Translations under genes and position numbers: made by a program
Origin: Pseudarthrobacter defluvii
GTDB lineage: Bacteria; Actinomycetota; Actinomycetes; Actinomycetales; Micrococcaceae
Direction: 5' to 3'
NCBI RefSeq assembly: GCF_030323865.1
Contig: NZ_CP066362.1
Coordinates: forward strand, 806,001-870,000
Length of the DNA stretch: 64,000 bases
Part shown: positions 44,055 through 52,879 of the stretch, one piece after another
Layout of the letters: each line of letters begins with the position of its first letter
Numbering within the stretch: the stretch's first letter is position 1
Notes under the pieces: model-generated
What the model was told of the DNA's origin: nothing
Databases searched by the model: none
Seen by the model: only the letters and a program-made list of their open reading frames with translations

Positions 44055-44989
44055 CCCTCACACCCCTTGCCTCAAACAACGCCGTGGATGATGATCCCCG
44101 CCGCTACGAGCACCTGAGCACGATCCGCCTCGAGGACCCGGACGCCGTCGCCCGCGCTGCGAAGGCACGCCGCCGCCACCCGGGCGTGAAAGCAGGGCGG
44201 CAGAACTTCATCGTCGCCGCCGACCACCCGGCCCGCGGCGCCCTGGCCGTCGGTAACGACCCCGTGGCCATGGCAGACCGGCGCCAGTTGCTGGACCGGC
44301 TGCAGATCGCGCTCGCCAACCCGGCGGTGGACGGTGTCCTGGCCTCCCCGGACATCATGGACGACCTGCTGCTGCTGGGTGCGCTGGACGGAAAGCTGGT
44401 GTTCGGTTCGATGAACCGGGGTGGGCTGTCCGGGCTGGTCAACGAGTTCGATGACCGGTTCACCGGCCACACCGCCGCAGCCCTGAAAGAACTGGGCGCC
44501 GACGGCGGGAAAATGCTCACCCGCATCTGCCTGGGCGACCCGGACACGGTTGCCACCCTTGAGGCAACCGCGAGGGCCATCGACTCCCTGGCCGAACGGA
44601 AGCTGATCGCCATGGTGGAGCCGTTCCTGTCGGTCCGCGAGAACGGCCGGGTCCGCAACGACCTGACCACCAACGCGGTCATCAAATCCATCGCCATCGC
44701 CGAGGGCCTGGGCTCCACCAGCGCCTACACCTGGATGAAGCTTCCCGTGGTGGCGGAGATGGACCGCGTCATGGCCGCCACCACCATGCCCACCGTGCTC
44801 CTGGGCGGTGACCCTGACGGGTCCCAGGACGAGGTCTTCGCCACCTGGGGTACTGCCTTGGCACTGCCCGGCGTGCAGGGCCTGACGGTCGGCCGGACCC
44901 TGCTCTATCCCGCTGACGGGGACGTCGCCGGCGCTGTTGCCGCGGCTGCCTCGCTCCTGCACCACACCACAGAAATCCCGGAGAACTAG
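44051..44989 (+). CDS. Cgl0159-family (beta/alpha)8 aldolase-like protein
   Basis: The 312-residue protein matches the Cgl0159 family of actinobacterial inositol clusters. It has FIVAADHPARGAL, GKLVFGSMNRGGLSG, KMLTRICLGDPDT, YTWMKLPVV and TVLLGGDPDGSQDE. Its position between iolC and iolD suggests it does the IolJ step, cleavage of 6-phospho-5-dehydro-2-deoxygluconate to dihydroxyacetone phosphate and malonate semialdehyde. This step is inferred from context, since no classical class II IolJ is present. Confidence 0.82.
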   Translation: MTLTPLASNNAVDDDPRRYEHLSTIRLEDPDAVARAAKARRRHPGVKAGRQNFIVAADHPARGALAVGNDPVAMADRRQLLDRLQIALANPAVDGVLASPDIMDDLLLLGALDGKLVFGSMNRGGLSGLVNEFDDRFTGHTAAALKELGADGGKMLTRICLGDPDTVATLEATARAIDSLAERKLIAMVEPFLSVRENGRVRNDLTTNAVIKSIAIAEGLGSTSAYTWMKLPVVAEMDRVMAATTMPTVLLGGDPDGSQDEVFATWGTALALPGVQGLTVGRTLLYPADGDVAGAVAAAASLLHHTTEIPEN

Positions 44990-44991
44990 CA

Positions 44992-46968
44992 ATGGGCACA
45001 ACACCAGGAACGCGCAGAATGACGGTGGCGCAGGCCGTCGTCGAATACCTTTCCAGGCAGTACACCGTGGACTCGGTGGGCGGCGTTGACTACCGTGAGC
45101 GGCTGATCCCGGGCACGTTCGGTATTTTCGGGCACGGCAACGTGGCCGGTGTAGGCCAGGCGTTGAAGCAGTACCAGCAGCAGGATCCCACCCTGATGCC
45201 GTACTACCAGGGCCGGAACGAACAGGCCCAGGTCCACCAGGCCGTCGGGTATGCCCGGCATACCCGCCGTCGGCAGACCTACGCTGTCAGCACCTCGATC
45301 GGCCCGGGCTCGTCCAACCTGCTGACCGGTGCCGCGTTGGCCACCACCAACCGTCTGCCGGTGCTGCTGCTGCCGTCGGACACGTTCGCCACCCGCGCCG
45401 CGGACCCTGTCCTGCAGCAGCTTGAGCAGCCGTACGCATACGACATCACCGTCAATGACGCGTTCCGGCCGCTGTCCAAGTTCTTTGACCGGGTGACCCG
45501 GCCCGAGCAGTTGTTCTCCGCATTCCACCACGGCCTGCGTGTCCTGACCGACCCGGCCGAGACCGGCGCAGTCACGATTTCGCTGCCGCAGGACGTCCAG
45601 GCCGAGGCCTTTGACGTCCCGGTCGAGTTCCTGGCCGAGCGGGAGTGGCGGATCCGCCGCCCCGACGCGGACGACGAGGACATCGCACGCGCCGCCGCAG
45701 CCATCCGCGCCGCGAAGCGTCCGCTGATCATCGCCGGCGGCGGCGTCCTCTACGCCTTCGCCAACGAGGAACTGGCCAGACTGGCTGAGCTGACCGGGAT
45801 TCCGGTGGGCAACACGCAGGCCGGCGTCGGCGTCCTGCCCTGGGACCACAAGTTCTCCCTCGGCGCCATCGGCTCCACCGGCACGACGGCGGCCAACGCC
45901 ATCGCTGCCGAGGCTGACCTGATCATCGGCATCGGCACCCGCTACGAGGACTTCACCACCGCGTCCCGGACCGCGTTCCAAAACCCGGACGTCAAGTTCG
46001 TGAACATCAATGTCGCCCCGATCGACGCGTACAAGCACGGCACCACGCTGCCCATCGTCGCAGACGCCCGCAAGGCCCTGGTCAAGCTCAACGCAGCCCT
46101 GGGCGGCTACCGCGTCGGCGCCGACCTGGAGCAGAAGATCGAGGCTGAAAAGAAGCGTTGGAACACCACGGTCGATGAAGCCTTTGATACGAGGTTCACG
46201 CCGCTGCCGGCCCAGAACGAGATCATCGGCGCCACCAACCGGGCGATGGAGGCCCGCGACGTGGTCATCTGCGCGGCGGGTTCGCTGCCCGGTGACCTGC
46301 ACAAGATGTGGCGGGTCCGGGACCCGTTCGGCTACCACGTGGAGTACGCCTACTCCTGCATGGGCTACGAAATCCCGGGCGGCCTGGGCGTCAAGCGTGC
46401 AGCGATCGCCGAAGCGCAAAGCACGACGGCGGCAGGCGCGTCGGGCAATCAGGTGCGGGACGTCGTCGTGATGGTGGGGGATGGCTCCTACCTGATGATG
46501 CACACCGAACTTGTCACCGCCGTAGCCGAACGCATCAAGCTGATCGTGGTCCTGATCCAGAACCACGGCTACGCCTCCATCGGCTCGCTCTCCGAGTCCC
46601 TGGGCTCGCAGCGGTTCGGCACCCGGTACCGGGCGCTGAACGAGGAGCAGCACAGCTTCGACGAGGGCGAGACCCTGCCCGTGGACCTGGCCCTGAACGC
46701 CGAGTCCCTGGGCGTCAAGGTCATCCGGATCGAACCGGGGGAGAAGGTCATCGCTGAACTGGAGCAGGCCATCCGCGACGCCAAGGCCGCCCCGGAAAAC
46801 AGCGGACCGATCCTGATCCACGTCGAATCCGACCCCCTGCTGGACGCCCCGTCCTCCGAGTCCTGGTGGGACGTTCCCGTCTCCCAGGTCTCCGAGCTGG
46901 AATCCACCAAGCAGGCGTTCCAGACCTACGTCGACCACAAGTCACGCCAGCGCAAACTGCTGGGCTAA
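44992..46968 (+). CDS. iolD: 3D-(3,5/4)-trihydroxycyclohexane-1,2-dione hydrolase (ThDP dependent)
   Basis: Opens the ring of the diketoinositol intermediate. The 658 residues form a ThDP enzyme: an N-terminal Pyr domain with GIFGHGNVAGVGQAL and RNEQAQVHQAVGYA (activating Glu), a central domain and the ThDP-binding GDGSYLMMHTELV...NHGYASIGSL region. Spacing to the previous gene is 2 bases and to the next 32. Family length is about 640 residues. Confidence 0.95.
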   Translation: MGTTPGTRRMTVAQAVVEYLSRQYTVDSVGGVDYRERLIPGTFGIFGHGNVAGVGQALKQYQQQDPTLMPYYQGRNEQAQVHQAVGYARHTRRRQTYAVSTSIGPGSSNLLTGAALATTNRLPVLLLPSDTFATRAADPVLQQLEQPYAYDITVNDAFRPLSKFFDRVTRPEQLFSAFHHGLRVLTDPAETGAVTISLPQDVQAEAFDVPVEFLAEREWRIRRPDADDEDIARAAAAIRAAKRPLIIAGGGVLYAFANEELARLAELTGIPVGNTQAGVGVLPWDHKFSLGAIGSTGTTAANAIAAEADLIIGIGTRYEDFTTASRTAFQNPDVKFVNINVAPIDAYKHGTTLPIVADARKALVKLNAALGGYRVGADLEQKIEAEKKRWNTTVDEAFDTRFTPLPAQNEIIGATNRAMEARDVVICAAGSLPGDLHKMWRVRDPFGYHVEYAYSCMGYEIPGGLGVKRAAIAEAQSTTAAGASGNQVRDVVVMVGDGSYLMMHTELVTAVAERIKLIVVLIQNHGYASIGSLSESLGSQRFGTRYRALNEEQHSFDEGETLPVDLALNAESLGVKVIRIEPGEKVIAELEQAIRDAKAAPENSGPILIHVESDPLLDAPSSESWWDVPVSQVSELESTKQAFQTYVDHKSRQRKLLG

Positions 46969-47000
46969 CCACACTTTTTCACTACTCAAGGAAGAGTCCC

Positions 47001-48515
47001 ATGACTGCCACCACCACCGAAGCCACTGTCATCAACCACTTCATCAGAGGCACCGAGACCGCCGGTGAAGGCGACCGCACCACGCCCGTGTACAACCCGG
47101 CCACCGGTGCCGTGTCCGGCGAGCTGCGCCTGGCCAACCGCGCCGACCTGGATACCGCGGTCGCCGCCGCCCGCAAGGCCGCCGACACCTGGGGCGACAT
47201 TTCCCTGGCCAAGCGCACCGCGGTGCTGTTCAAGTTCCGTGAACTGGTCGCCGCGCACGTGGACGAGCTCGCGCAGCTGGTCACCGCCGAGCATGGCAAG
47301 GTCCTCTCGGACGCCAAGGGTGAGATCGGCCGCGGCCTGGAGGTGGTGGAGTACGCCTGCGGCATCCCCACGCTGCTCAAGGGCGATTACTCGGACCAGG
47401 TCTCCACCGGCATCGACGTCTTCTCCTTCCGCGAGCCCCTCGGCGTGGTCGCGGGCATCACCCCGTTCAACTTCCCCGTCATGGTGCCGCTGTGGATGGC
47501 CCCGATGGCGATCGCCACCGGCAACGCGTTCATCCTCAAGCCCTCCGAACGCGACCCCTCCGCCTCGCTGCTGCTGGCCAAGCTGTGGAAGGAAGCCGGG
47601 CTGCCGGACGGCGTATTCCAGGTCCTGCACGGCGACAAGGAAACCGTCGACGGGCTGCTGACCCACCCGGACGTGGACGGCATTAGTTTTGTTGGTTCCA
47701 CCCCGATCGCACAGTACGTCCATGAGACCGCCACCAAGCACGGCAAGCGCGTCCAGGCCCTGGGCGGGGCGAAAAACCACGCCATCATCCTGCCCGACGC
47801 CGACCTGGACAACGCCGCTGACCACCTCGCCGCCGCCGCGTTCGGCTCCGCCGGCGAACGCTGCATGGCCATCTCCGTCGCCGTCGCCGTCGGAGAAGCC
47901 GCCGACGCCCTGGTCGGAAAGGTCCAGGAACGCGCCGAAGCGGTCAAGGTCAACAACGGCACCGAACCCGACGCCGAAATGGGCCCGGTCATCACCCCGG
48001 CCTCCAAGGAACGAATCGTCAAGATCGTCACCGAGGCCGAAACCGCTGGCGCCGCCATGGTGGTGGACGGCCGCGACCTGGTGGTCCCCGGCCACGAAAA
48101 CGGCTTCTGGGTAGGTCCTACCGTCCTGGACCACGTCAAGACCGAAATGACCGCCTACAAAGAGGAAATCTTCGGACCCGTCCTGGTGGTGGTGCGCGTC
48201 GACACCCTCGAAGAGGGCATCAAGCTCATCAACGCCAACCCCTACGGCAACGGCACCGCGATCTTCACTTCCTCCGGCGCCGCCGCCCGCAAGTTCCAGC
48301 GCAGCGTCACCGTGGGCATGATCGGCATCAACGTTCCCCTCCCGGTGCCGGTGGCCTACCACTCCTTCGGCGGCTGGAAAGCCTCCCTCTTCGGCGACAA
48401 GCACATCTACGGACCCGAGGGCGTCAGCTTCTACACCCGCGGCAAGGTGGTCACCTCCCGCTGGCCCGAAACCCACCACGCCTCCGGCGCCTCCTACAAC
48501 TTCCCCTCCAACTGA
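47001..48515 (+). CDS. mmsA: CoA-acylating methylmalonate/malonate semialdehyde dehydrogenase
   Basis: NAD-dependent, CoA-acylating aldehyde dehydrogenase that turns malonate semialdehyde into acetyl-CoA and CO2. The 504 residues have the GITPFNFPVMVPLWM motif, the FVGSTPIAQYV region, LGGAKNHAIILPDAD and the catalytic Cys288 in FGSAGERCMAIS. This is the B. subtilis IolA (MmsA) family; IolA is the functional name in this cluster. ATG 47001 with AAGGAAGAG upstream. Confidence 0.95.
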   Translation: MTATTTEATVINHFIRGTETAGEGDRTTPVYNPATGAVSGELRLANRADLDTAVAAARKAADTWGDISLAKRTAVLFKFRELVAAHVDELAQLVTAEHGKVLSDAKGEIGRGLEVVEYACGIPTLLKGDYSDQVSTGIDVFSFREPLGVVAGITPFNFPVMVPLWMAPMAIATGNAFILKPSERDPSASLLLAKLWKEAGLPDGVFQVLHGDKETVDGLLTHPDVDGISFVGSTPIAQYVHETATKHGKRVQALGGAKNHAIILPDADLDNAADHLAAAAFGSAGERCMAISVAVAVGEAADALVGKVQERAEAVKVNNGTEPDAEMGPVITPASKERIVKIVTEAETAGAAMVVDGRDLVVPGHENGFWVGPTVLDHVKTEMTAYKEEIFGPVLVVVRVDTLEEGIKLINANPYGNGTAIFTSSGAAARKFQRSVTVGMIGINVPLPVPVAYHSFGGWKASLFGDKHIYGPEGVSFYTRGKVVTSRWPETHHASGASYNFPSN

Positions 48516-48529
48516 AAGGCACCGCAGTC

Positions 48530-49441
48530 ATGACTGAGAACAAGCTGATCATCGGCACGGCGCCGGACTCCTGGGGCGTCTGGTTCGCGGACGACCCCAA
48601 GCAGACTCCGTGGGAACGCTTCCTGGATGAAGTCGCCGAGTCCGGCTACAAGTGGATCGAACTGGGCCCCTACGGCTACCTCCCTACAGACCCCAGCCGC
48701 CTGGCGGAGGAACTCGCGCAGCGCGACCTCAAAGTCAGCGCCGGAACAGTCTTCACTGCGTTCCACCGCGGCCTGGACCAGTGGGAAACTGCCTGGGAGC
48801 CAGCCCGCAAGGTCGCTGAACTGACGGCCGCCATGGGCGGGGAGCACATCGTGGTCATCCCAGCCATGTGGCGCGACGACGTCACGGGCGAGGCGGTGGA
48901 GAGCGGCACCCTCACCCCAAAGGCCTGGGATGACCTGTTCGCCGGCCACAACCGGCTGGGCAAGACGCTTCTTGAGGACTTCGGCCTGAAGCAGCAGTTC
49001 CACTCGCACGCGGACTCCCACGTCGGCGCGCAGGCGGATATCGAAACGCTGCTGGGCGCCACGGACCCGCAGTACCTGAACCTCTGTCTGGACACCGGAC
49101 ACGCCGAATACTGCGGCGCCTCCAGCCTGGACCTGATCAAGAACTACCCGGACCGGATCGGCTACCTGCACCTGAAGCAGATCAACCCGGAGATCCTTAA
49201 GAAGGTCAACGAGGAAAACATGACCTGGGCAGCAGCCAACCTGGCCGGCGTCATGACCGAACCGCCCAACGGGCTGCCGGACCTGCGCGCGGTCATCGAA
49301 GTCGTGGAAGCCCTGGACCGGCCGATCTTCGGCATCGTGGAGCAGGATATGTACCCCGTGGCTTTCGACGTTCCCATGCCCATCGCCAAGCGGACCCGCA
49401 ATTACCTGCTGTCCTGTGGTTCCCGTACGACCGTCAGCTGA
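48530..49441 (+). CDS. iolE: IolE-type myo-inosose-2 dehydratase (TIM barrel)
   Basis: Predicted to convert scyllo-inosose to the trihydroxycyclohexanedione. The 303-residue protein has GTAPDSWGVWFADDP, WIELGPYGYLP, QFHSHADSHVG, CLDTGHAEYCG, HLKQIN and IVEQDMYP, with candidate metal ligands Glu, Asp, His, Glu. It starts 14 bases after mmsA. A related inosose isomerase (IolI-like) is the alternative, since both folds are alike, but no other IolE candidate is in the cluster. Confidence 0.8.
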   Translation: MTENKLIIGTAPDSWGVWFADDPKQTPWERFLDEVAESGYKWIELGPYGYLPTDPSRLAEELAQRDLKVSAGTVFTAFHRGLDQWETAWEPARKVAELTAAMGGEHIVVIPAMWRDDVTGEAVESGTLTPKAWDDLFAGHNRLGKTLLEDFGLKQQFHSHADSHVGAQADIETLLGATDPQYLNLCLDTGHAEYCGASSLDLIKNYPDRIGYLHLKQINPEILKKVNEENMTWAAANLAGVMTEPPNGLPDLRAVIEVVEALDRPIFGIVEQDMYPVAFDVPMPIAKRTRNYLLSCGSRTTVS

Positions 49442-49498
49442 CGGACCAGCACTGACAGCCAGCACGGCACCGTCCCAGACACCCAAAGGACCAGAACA

Positions 49499-50512
49499 AT
49501 GACTGAAACCCTCCGCGTTGCCGTCATCGGCGCAGGCCGTATGGGCGCAGACCACATCCAGCGCCTCAACCAGCGCATCCACGGAGCCGAGGTTGCCGCC
49601 GTCGTCGACGTCGACCTCGCCCGCGCCCAGGCCGCCGTCGAAGGCATCCCGGGCGCAGTAGCCCTGGCGGACGCCGAAGAGGCCCTCGACAACGGCGACG
49701 TCAATGCCGTCCTGATTGCCACCCCCGGCTTCCTGCACCAGGACATCCTTTTGAAGGCTCTAGCCAGGGACATCCCGATCCTGTGCGAAAAGCCCCTCAC
49801 GCCCGACGCCGAATCCTCCTGGAAGATTGTCGAAGCCGAGGTGGCACTTGGGCACAAGCGCATCCAGGTGGGCTTCATGCGCCGTTTCGACGCCGAGTAC
49901 GCCACCCTGGGCTCGATCATCCGCAACCGCGAACTGGGCGAGTTGCTGATGTTGCACCACCAGCACCGCAACCCCAACACGCCCCCGGGCTTTACCAACG
50001 AGATGCTCATTAACGACTCCGTGGTCCATGAGTTTGACGCCATCCGATACTTCACCGGCGAGGAAATCACCAGCGTCCAGGTCCGGCTGGGCAAGGCCAC
50101 CCGCAATGCCCCGAACGGCCAGCACGATCCCCAGCACGTGCTGATCGAAACCGAGTCGGGTGTCCTGGCCGACGTCGAGATCTACGTCAACGCCAAGTTT
50201 GGCTACGAGGTGGCCACGCAGGCCTCCTTTGAGGACGGCATCGTGAGCATCGGCGGCGACAAGGGCCCGTACACCCGCAGCGCCGGCCGTTGGGGCGGCA
50301 ACGTCACCCCGGGCTTCGAGGAACGTTTCGGCCCGGCGTACGACGTCGAAGTCCAGTCATGGGTGGACGCGGCAGTCAAGGGCGACATCGGCGGCCCCTC
50401 CGCCTGGGACGGGTATGCCACTGCCGCGTGCTGCGAGGCGGGCGTCGAGGCGCAGAAGAACGGCGAAAAGGTCACCGTGAAGCTGAACCCCAAGCCCGAC
50501 CTCTACAAGTAG
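49499..50512 (+). CDS. iolG: myo-inositol 2-dehydrogenase
   Basis: NAD-dependent dehydrogenase of the Gfo/Idh/MocA family. The 337 residues have VAVIGAGRMGADHIQRL, the EKPL motif (LCEKPLTPDAESS) with its catalytic Lys and the domain of beta strands with NDSVVHEFDAIRYFTGEE. Gfo/Idh/MocA members also include scyllo-inositol dehydrogenases, but the cluster favours IolG. ATG 49499 follows AAAGGA. Confidence 0.88.
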   Translation: MTETLRVAVIGAGRMGADHIQRLNQRIHGAEVAAVVDVDLARAQAAVEGIPGAVALADAEEALDNGDVNAVLIATPGFLHQDILLKALARDIPILCEKPLTPDAESSWKIVEAEVALGHKRIQVGFMRRFDAEYATLGSIIRNRELGELLMLHHQHRNPNTPPGFTNEMLINDSVVHEFDAIRYFTGEEITSVQVRLGKATRNAPNGQHDPQHVLIETESGVLADVEIYVNAKFGYEVATQASFEDGIVSIGGDKGPYTRSAGRWGGNVTPGFEERFGPAYDVEVQSWVDAAVKGDIGGPSAWDGYATAACCEAGVEAQKNGEKVTVKLNPKPDLYK

Positions 50513-50579
50513 GCCGCTACCAGTTGGCTGCGGGAAAGGGGAGGAGCCGGCCGTCCTCTCACACCCGGTCACCGGCGAC

Positions 50580-50750
50580 GTGGATGTGATTCCAGACGCG
50601 TTCCCCGGGAACTGGAACGAGATCGCCGTCCCGGACGGGCAGAATACTGAGATGGTGTCCAGCGTCTGTGCCGAAAACGAGAATAGAGCAAAGGTCCTCC
50701 GCTACCAGCCGGAGGCAGGAAAACGGTGCGTCCAATGGGGACGCCCGTGA
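50580..50750 (+). other. coding-like stretch without clear start (possible gene remnant or small ORF)
   Basis: The frame from 50514 to the TGA at 50748-50750 is open and strongly GC at third positions. It reads VDVIPDAFPGNWNEIAVPDG followed by QNTEMVSSVCAENENRAKV and LRYQPEAGKR, so it looks like a protein. The only possible start is GTG 50580, giving 56 residues, with no clear ribosome-binding site. It overlaps the start of iolT. It may be a remnant of another inositol gene or an unannotated small protein. Confidence 0.4.
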
Positions 50751-52183
50751 CCTCGCTTCACGGTGGGACGGCAGGAAGGGAGCCGGGGAACCACAAGTGG
50801 GCTCTGCGGACTGCCACCATCACCGCCACCCTGGGCGGCCTGCTCTTCGGCTACGACACCGGCGTGATCAACGGGGCGCTGCCTTATATGCAGGAGGACC
50901 TGGGCCTGACACCACTGACCGAGGGCCTGGTCACCTCGTCCCTGTTGTTTGGTGCCGCCTTCGGCGCCCTGTTCGGCGGCCGCCTGGCGGACCGTCACGG
51001 CCGCCGTCGGATGCTCATGGTGCTGGCTCTCATCTTCCTCGCGGGCACTATGGGCTGCACCTACGCACCCAGCACGGAAGTGATGATCACCGCGCGGTTC
51101 ATCCTGGGGCTCGCCGTGGGCGGGGCATCGGTGACTGTTCCGGTGTACCTGGCCGAGGTATCGCCCAGCAACCGGCGCGGACGCATTGTCACCCAAAACG
51201 AACTCATGATCGTTACAGGGCAGTTGCTGGCATTTATCTTCAACGCCTACCTCGGCAACTCGTTCGGTGAGTCCCACGGCATCTGGCGCTGGATGCTGGT
51301 CATCGCCACCCTCCCGGCCGTCGCGCTGTGGATCGGGATGAATTACATGCCCGAAAGCCCCCGTTGGCTGGCTTCCATGGGCAGCTTCGGGGAGACGCTC
51401 AGCGTCCTGAAGCGCATCCGGTCACAGGCAGAGGCGCGGAGGGAGTTCGAGGAAGTCAAGGCCATGGCCGTGGAGGACTACAAGTCCAAGATGGGGTCCT
51501 GGAAGGACCTTGGCATCCCGTGGCTTCGCCGGATTTTCTTCGTGGGCCTTGGCGTGGCGGTGATCCAGCAGATCACCGGCGTGAACTCGATCATGTACTA
51601 CGGGACCCAGATTCTCTCCCAGTCCGGTTTTGGCCGTGAAGCGGCGCTGACGGCCAACATCGCCAACGGTGTGATCTCAGTCCTCGCCACGTTCGTGGGA
51701 ATTTGGCTGCTTGGCAAGGTGGGTCGGCGCAGGATGCTGATTACGGGCCAGGTGGGAACCACCACGGCGCTGCTGCTGATTGGGCTCTTCTCCCTGGTTC
51801 TGCCGGAAGGCACAGCCCGCGGCTTCGTCATCCTGGGGCTCACCGTCACGTTCCTGGCGTTCCAGCAGGGCGCCATCTCACCGGTGACCTGGCTGATGCT
51901 CTCGGAAATCTTCCCGCTGAAGATCCGCGGCCTGGGCATGGGGGCGTCGGCCTTTCTGTTGTGGATCGTGAACTTCCTGATCGGGTTCGGCTTCCCGCAG
52001 CTGCTGGCGGCGATCGGCATCTCCAACACGTTCTTCGTGTTCGCAGTCCTCGGCGTCGCCGCCATTGCCTTCGCCGCGAAGTACGTTCCCGAGACCAAGG
52101 ACAAGAGCCTCGAGGACTTGGAGCACTACTTCAAGAACGTGGCGGGCAGCAAGGCCCCAACCACCGAAGCCCAGCTCTCCTGA
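50726..52183 (+). CDS. iolT: sugar-porter MFS transporter, probable myo-inositol permease
   Basis: The 485-residue protein has twelve predicted helices and the classic sugar-porter motifs: GGLLFGYDTGVINGALPYM, GRLADRHGRRRM, PESPRWLASMG, GINSIMYYGTQIL-like region (GVNSIMYYGTQIL), and PETKDKSLEDLE at the end. Its place after iolG supports H+-coupled inositol uptake. It starts at GTG 50726; ATG 50735 is an alternative. It ends at the hairpin 52207-52248. Confidence 0.85.
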   Translation: MRPMGTPVTSLHGGTAGREPGNHKWALRTATITATLGGLLFGYDTGVINGALPYMQEDLGLTPLTEGLVTSSLLFGAAFGALFGGRLADRHGRRRMLMVLALIFLAGTMGCTYAPSTEVMITARFILGLAVGGASVTVPVYLAEVSPSNRRGRIVTQNELMIVTGQLLAFIFNAYLGNSFGESHGIWRWMLVIATLPAVALWIGMNYMPESPRWLASMGSFGETLSVLKRIRSQAEARREFEEVKAMAVEDYKSKMGSWKDLGIPWLRRIFFVGLGVAVIQQITGVNSIMYYGTQILSQSGFGREAALTANIANGVISVLATFVGIWLLGKVGRRRMLITGQVGTTTALLLIGLFSLVLPEGTARGFVILGLTVTFLAFQQGAISPVTWLMLSEIFPLKIRGLGMGASAFLLWIVNFLIGFGFPQLLAAIGISNTFFVFAVLGVAAIAFAAKYVPETKDKSLEDLEHYFKNVAGSKAPTTEAQLS

Positions 52184-52206
52184 CCCAAACAGGCGCACCT
52201 GTTCCA

Positions 52207-52248
52207 CGCCGCAACGGCCCCGAGGGAATCCCCAGGGGCGTTGCGGCG
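52207..52248. terminator. bidirectional terminator between iolT and marR
   Basis: CGCCGCAACGGCCCC (52207-52221) pairs with GGGGCGTTGCGGCG (52235-52248), one bulge, 13-base loop. It separates two convergent genes. Confidence 0.8.
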
Positions 52249-52261
52249 CGTGCGGCGGGCT

Positions 52262-52711
52262 CTAGGTGCCGGCGTGCAACCGGGGCAGGGCATCCACCAG
52301 CGGCGCCAGTTCCGGGATGGCCATGGCCTCATCGAGGGCACGTTCCAGGGTGGCGTCGTGCACCGGCCGCGCTTCCGCGAGCAAACTGCTCCCGCTGGAA
52401 GTCAACTCGGTGTAGATCCCGCGCCGGTCGTCGTCGCACAAAATCCTGGTGAGCAAGCCGCGGTCCTCCAGCCGGTTGACCAGTCGGGTGGTGGCGCTGG
52501 GGCTTAATGCCGTGGCACGGGCCAGTTGCTGCATGCGCATGTGCCATCCATCCTGCCGGCTGAGGGCATCCAGCACCGTGTACTCCACCACTGAGAGTTT
52601 TGACTCTGCCTGCAGCGAGCGCTCCAGTTCGGTTTCAATCAGCCCGTGCAGGGCTGCAAGGGTTCGCCAGCCCTGGGCGCGGACCTCGACGGCGTCGTCC
52701 TTGATGCCCAT
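52262..52711 (-). CDS. MarR-family transcriptional regulator
   Basis: The 149-residue protein has the MarR winged-helix fold: LSVVEYTVLDALSRQDGWHMRMQQLARAT, LSPSATTRLVNRLEDRGLL as recognition helix, and the DDDRRGIYTELTSSG wing. ATG 52711 has AAGGAG upstream; the open frame reaches 52867 but this is unneeded. It is divergent from an MFS efflux pump with a 64-bp dyad in between. Confidence 0.9.
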   Translation of the reverse strand: MGIKDDAVEVRAQGWRTLAALHGLIETELERSLQAESKLSVVEYTVLDALSRQDGWHMRMQQLARATALSPSATTRLVNRLEDRGLLTRILCDDDRRGIYTELTSSGSSLLAEARPVHDATLERALDEAMAIPELAPLVDALPRLHAGT

Positions 52712-52761
52712 GCTTTTACTCCTTATTAGAAGGTCGGCAACCCGACCACTAGCTGCGGTCG

Positions 52762-52825
52762 AAGATAGTTGCTTGCGCGGTATATTTGCATGTGCAACAA
52801 TAAATACCGCGTCTGCAACTATCTT
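52762..52825. promoter_or_regulatory. 64-bp nested dyad, MarR operator region
   Basis: AAGATAGTTGC (52762-52772) is the inverted repeat of GCAACTATCTT (52815-52825). CGCGGTAT (52776-52783) is the inverted repeat of ATACCGCG (52804-52811). Both pairs share the centre 52793.5, and a TTGCA-TG-TGCAA core lies at 52786-52797. This suggests binding of two or more MarR dimers between divergent promoters. Confidence 0.8.
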
Positions 52826-52879
52826 AGGCGCTATCCCGTCAGGGGAACAACCACACCTATAGCTCAAAGGAGCATTCGC

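Noticed and set aside
44986..46938. 650-residue minus-strand frame opposite iolD
   Set aside because: Codon-bias shadow of iolD; it has no ribosome-binding site or domain.
46986..48479. 497-residue minus-strand frame opposite mmsA
   Set aside because: Shadow of mmsA; low complexity with repeated Gly/Val/Asp, no family match.
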